A stretch of 64,000 nt of DNA, from positions 62,001 through 126,000 of the forward strand of contig JAQBXY010000002.1 in assembly GCA_027623325.1 (NCBI GenBank), in the 5' to 3' direction. The position numbers and the translations under genes are program-made. The notes beneath the pieces are model-generated. The model did no database searches and was not told where the DNA came from. It saw only the letters and a program-made list of their open reading frames with translations. Origin of the DNA: Gemmatimonadota bacterium (GTDB taxonomy: Bacteria; Gemmatimonadota; Gemmatimonadetes; Longimicrobiales; Gaopeijiaceae). Below, one piece after another: positions 61,058 through 64,000 of this stretch (positions within the stretch are counted from its first letter, which is position 1; each line of letters starts with the position of its first letter).

Positions 61058-63181
61058 GTGCTCCTGAAGGCCTGGACTTCACGCGGGGGCCCGTGGGCCG
61101 CGACCGGGCTCGCCGTGCTGGCGATCCTCGTCGTCTGGCGCTTCGTGGATCTCTCTCCGGCCGTCGAGGGCGAGTTCTTCTTCGCGGACGACGATCCTCA
61201 GATGCAGGCCTCGGACGAGGTGGCCGCGAGCTTCCCGTCGAGCGCACAAGTCATCCTTCGGGTGGAGGACCGAGTCGGAGACGCTGAGGCGTACCGGAGC
61301 GCAGTGGGTGCACTGACGGAGCGTCTGCTCGCGATCCGGGGAGTCGAAAGCGGATTCAGCATTTCGACGGACGATCCTTCGAGAAGTCCGCTCTTCGGCC
61401 GGATTCTGCTCACTCCCGATCCTGCGGCCACCAATATCGTCCTGCAGGTCGATGCGACCGACCCGGAGGTGCTCCTGCCGCGGATCGAGGCGGCGATCGC
61501 AGAGCACGAATCGGCCGACCTCGAGGTCGTCGTTTCGGGAGTTCCCGTCATCGTGGAGTTGATCCGACGCAGCCTATACCGCGACCTGGTCGTCTTCAGT
61601 TCGGCGGCCGTAGTCGTGTTTGCGCTGCTCGTGGGCCTCGTCTATCGAGACGCGGCCATCGTCGTGGGCACGCTCGCCACCTGTTTCGTTTCGGTCGCGG
61701 CTACGCTCGTGACGGTGCAAGCGATCGGAGTTCCGATCGGTCTACTCACGGCGAACCTCGTCACGATCGTATTCGTACTCACGCTGTCGCACGTCGTGTT
61801 CCTGACGGCGAACTGGTCGCGAGCGGCTGTCGTAGCTGCTCCCGAAGAAGGTCGGGGACCCGCGGTCTGGACTGCTGTGCGGGAAACGTGGGAGGGATCG
61901 TTCTGGAGCATGGTCACGACGCTCCTGGGCTTTACGAGCCTGCTGGTGGCGACGGCGCGTCCCCTGCGCGAGCTGGGCGTGGCCGGGTCGGTCGGGACGG
62001 CGATCGCCCTCGTTGTGGCCTACGTGGTGTTTCCGGCCTTCCTGGGACGTTGGGCAGTCCCGAGAAGCGGCTCGCTCGAGGCTCCTGTGGCCCGTCCCCT
62101 GTCCGGCGCGCGGTGGATCCTGCCCGTGACGGCTGTGGGGGTGCTGACTGTCGGCCTAGGTATTCGCAACCTCGATACCGATCCCGGGCTCCTCACGTAC
62201 TTCGGCGAAGGAACCGAACTCAAGGACGGTCTCGCACGCATCGACGCGGACGGTGGTAGCAGCACCCTCGACATCGTCGTGGCCGATCCCGCCGGAGCGG
62301 GGGTCGATACCAGGACCGTATATGCACGACTCGAAGCGCTGCAAGCCGGACTGGAAGCCGATCCCGCGGTCGGCGTCGTGCTGTCGCCGACGGTTCTCAT
62401 CGGCCACGCCCGAACGATTCCGCTCGCGGGCTTCCTACCGGTCGGCACGTTGTTCGACATCGCCTCGAGCGATGCCCTCGGCCGGGTGGGACTCGGCTTC
62501 GTCACCGCCGATCGTGAACGAGCACGCTTTTCCCTGCGGATGCGCGAAACCGTCGATGAGCCCAGGGAGGAGGTGATCGGGAGATTGCGCGCCCTGGTCA
62601 CCGAGGCGGGTCTGAGACCGGTCGTGATCGCAGGCCTCTACGATCTGCAGGCGCAACTCGGGCGCCTTATTGCGGCAAGCCTGCAAATCGGTATCGGCGG
62701 GCTCCTCATCCTCTTCTTGGGAGTCGCGGTCGTGGTGTCTCGCTCGCGGGCGGTCGCGGGCATCATGTGGCTCTGTCTGGGCGTCATCCCGCTCGTGATC
62801 CTGGGTACGTTCGGTCACTTGGGAGTGGCCGTCGACATCATCACCTCCCCGGCGGCGAACATCGCGCTCGCCATCGGGGCCGACTCGATGATCCACTTGG
62901 TGATCCGCGTGAGACGACTCTCGCTCGCGGGGCACATCGCTCCTTGGCCCGCAGCGGTCGGGCAAATCGGTCGGCCTGTGTTCGGAGCAACCGCCATCAT
63001 CTGTGCGGGCTTCGGCATCTTCGCGCTCTCGTCATTCCCGCCGACTCAGCGATTCGGCCTCGCCGTCATCGTGGGTACGGTAGCCGCGGCCACGATGGCA
63101 CTCGTGGTCCTGCCTCGTTTGGCTTGCGTGGGTCCGGGCGTCGCGTTCAGGTTGTCGCGCCCTCCCGAACCCATGCCGTAG
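61058..63181 (+). CDS. MMPL/RND-family transporter
   Basis: 707 residues from GTG 61058. Two halves, each with a first membrane segment, a large exported loop and five further segments, as in RND/MMPL proteins. Motifs include LTANLVTIVFVLTLSHVVFL with following TWEGSFWSMVTTLLGFTSLL in the first half and AANIALAIGADSMIHLVIRVRR with GQIGRPVFGATAIICAGFGIFALSSFPPTQRFGLAV in the second. Proton-driven export of lipids, hopanoids or other hydrophobic substrates is usual for the group; the substrate here is unknown. The APC permease gene follows five bases later. Confidence 0.9.
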   Translation: MLLKAWTSRGGPWAATGLAVLAILVVWRFVDLSPAVEGEFFFADDDPQMQASDEVAASFPSSAQVILRVEDRVGDAEAYRSAVGALTERLLAIRGVESGFSISTDDPSRSPLFGRILLTPDPAATNIVLQVDATDPEVLLPRIEAAIAEHESADLEVVVSGVPVIVELIRRSLYRDLVVFSSAAVVVFALLVGLVYRDAAIVVGTLATCFVSVAATLVTVQAIGVPIGLLTANLVTIVFVLTLSHVVFLTANWSRAAVVAAPEEGRGPAVWTAVRETWEGSFWSMVTTLLGFTSLLVATARPLRELGVAGSVGTAIALVVAYVVFPAFLGRWAVPRSGSLEAPVARPLSGARWILPVTAVGVLTVGLGIRNLDTDPGLLTYFGEGTELKDGLARIDADGGSSTLDIVVADPAGAGVDTRTVYARLEALQAGLEADPAVGVVLSPTVLIGHARTIPLAGFLPVGTLFDIASSDALGRVGLGFVTADRERARFSLRMRETVDEPREEVIGRLRALVTEAGLRPVVIAGLYDLQAQLGRLIAASLQIGIGGLLILFLGVAVVVSRSRAVAGIMWLCLGVIPLVILGTFGHLGVAVDIITSPAANIALAIGADSMIHLVIRVRRLSLAGHIAPWPAAVGQIGRPVFGATAIICAGFGIFALSSFPPTQRFGLAVIVGTVAAATMALVVLPRLACVGPGVAFRLSRPPEPMP

Positions 63182-63186
63182 CGTTC

Positions 63187-64000
63187 ATGCACGACACCCC
63201 CCCATCGGCGCAGTCGTCCACGGGACTTGCCCGCAAGCTCGGGTTGCTCGGCCTCGCCGCCACCGGTATCTGCTCGATGCTCGGGGCCGCGATCAACATC
63301 GTCCCGTTCATGTTGCAGCGAAGCGTACCGGGTATCGGGCCTTATGTGCTGCCCGCGTACATCTTCGCAGCGGTCCCGGCCCTGCTCGCCGCGCTCGCCT
63401 ACGCCGCCCTGTCTTCTGCCATGCCCCGGGCGGGTGGGAGCTACGTCTTCGCCAGCCGCGGCCTGAGCCCCTACCTGGGCTTCGTGGCGAGTTTCTCGCA
63501 GTGGTTCGGGCTGTCGGTCGCGATCGGAGTCGTGTCGTATGTCCTGGTGCCGTTCATCCGCGATGTGGTGGCGGCTGTCGGTTGGGACGGTCTGGCTACC
63601 GCGCTCGACACCGGTCCGGTGAGGGTCACCCTCTCGCTTCTGTTCCTATGGATTTCGGTGGGGATCAACCTGCGGGGAGTGCAGAACGTGGAGCGGATTC
63701 TGGTCCCGCTCATGTTCTTGATGTTCGTGCTGGGCGGGGTCGTGATCATCGCAGGCTTCATGTTCGACCAGGCGGACTTCGCGGCAGGCCTCGCGGCGCG
63801 AGAGGGGCTCTCGGTGCCGGACACGGAGGCCACCTTCGGATGGGGCCGTTTCCTCGCGGCATCGGCGATCTTGTTCTCGAGTTTCATCGGCTTCGACTCG
63901 ATCGCTCAGGCCGGAGGTGAGGCCAAGAATCCCTCTCGATCGTTGCCTCTCGCGATCGGCATTGCGGTGCTCGTTGTGGGTGGCTTCTACATGCTGTACA
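63187..64000 (+). CDS. APC-family amino-acid permease, 3' end cut by window edge
   Basis: 271 codons from ATG 63187 run to the window end without a stop. Seven or more membrane segments are visible. The APC signatures are LGLLGLAATGICSMLGAAINIV near the start and LFSSFIGFDSIAQAGGEAKNPSRSLPLAIG, the typical substrate-site helix. These proteins import amino acids or related compounds with a proton or sodium ion. It starts five bases after the MMPL gene and probably shares its transcript. The full gene should be about 450-500 residues. Confidence 0.88.
   Translation, partial: MHDTPPSAQSSTGLARKLGLLGLAATGICSMLGAAINIVPFMLQRSVPGIGPYVLPAYIFAAVPALLAALAYAALSSAMPRAGGSYVFASRGLSPYLGFVASFSQWFGLSVAIGVVSYVLVPFIRDVVAAVGWDGLATALDTGPVRVTLSLLFLWISVGINLRGVQNVERILVPLMFLMFVLGGVVIIAGFMFDQADFAAGLAAREGLSVPDTEATFGWGRFLAASAILFSSFIGFDSIAQAGGEAKNPSRSLPLAIGIAVLVVGGFYMLY

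Noticed and set aside
1-64000. tRNA, rRNA, CRISPR, insertion sequence or attachment site
   Set aside because: No cloverleaf-like stretch, regular spaced repeat, transposase frame or terminal inverted repeat was seen in the intergenic gaps, all of which are under about 300 bases.

Overview
The window is a dense, high-GC bacterial chromosome segment with about 50 protein genes. No tRNA, rRNA, CRISPR array, insertion sequence or prophage was seen, and no gap between genes exceeds about 300 bases. Many Sec/lipoprotein signals, exported peptidases, DUF1592/DUF1552 and DUF5117-type secreted proteins, CehA-type TolB-PHP fusions, MutS-like membrane ATPases and DUF4382 lipoproteins together suggest an uncultured Gemmatimonadota-like organism. 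This is inference from gene content; no search was run. All domain names come from recognising motifs by eye.

Layout. 1-4.3 kb: an edge-truncated VOC lipoprotein, a membrane MutS-like ATPase, a DUF4382 lipoprotein gene broken by an amber codon and a small membrane protein. 4.2-8.7 kb: an ABC ATPase plus a giant ABC-2 permease fused to an M1 peptidase. 8.7-12.7 kb: CAP lipoprotein, M14 carboxypeptidase, and a trypsin-like peptidase followed by a 69-residue protein resembling its own N-terminal domain. 12.7-16.6 kb: GT-C glycosyltransferase and two Gfo/Idh/MocA oxidoreductases in one operon. 16.7-27.6 kb: a peptide-handling region with a DUF5117-type metalloprotease, DppB/DppC-like permeases, an M19 dipeptidase, a peptide-binding lipoprotein and two DUF885 proteins. 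27.7-37.2 kb: a plus-strand run of di-haem DUF1592 cytochrome, Tat-exported DUF1552 protein, exported ankyrin protein, exported orphan, DUF1028, MBL-fold lipoprotein and aminotransferase. 37.2-40.8 kb: an S9 peptidase, exported DinB and HpcH/HpaI-like lipoprotein operon coupled by ATGA overlaps. 41-48.5 kb: small lipoproteins, a YCF48-like propeller and a 1412-residue M14-type protein. 48.6-50.4 kb: nadA-nadC. 50.7-59.6 kb: a three-repeat membrane-anchored protein, a second S9 peptidase, an FKBP lipoprotein, a frameshifted gene, a small 4-TM protein and a TolB/CehA protein. 59.7-64 kb: a frameshifted TPR-like lipoprotein gene, an MMPL/RND transporter and an APC permease cut by the window end.

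How it fits together. About ten peptidase-type genes (M1, two M14, trypsin-like, DUF5117, M19, two DUF885, two S9) plus peptide ABC components and an amino-acid permease point to growth on proteins and peptides. Genes are packed with ATGA/GTGA couplings, 2-8 base convergent overlaps and divergent start codons that nearly touch, so several promoters must lie inside neighbouring genes.

Three genes are broken: one CAG-to-TAG-like nonsense and two single-base changes in short G or C runs. All are in poorly characterised genes, so consensus error and real decay are both possible. The points most worth a second look are nadC, which has no ATG/GTG/TTG start for its conserved N-terminus, the complementary DUF885 pair, the duplicated mini-domain beside the trypsin-like protease, and the cytochrome/Tat/ankyrin cluster.
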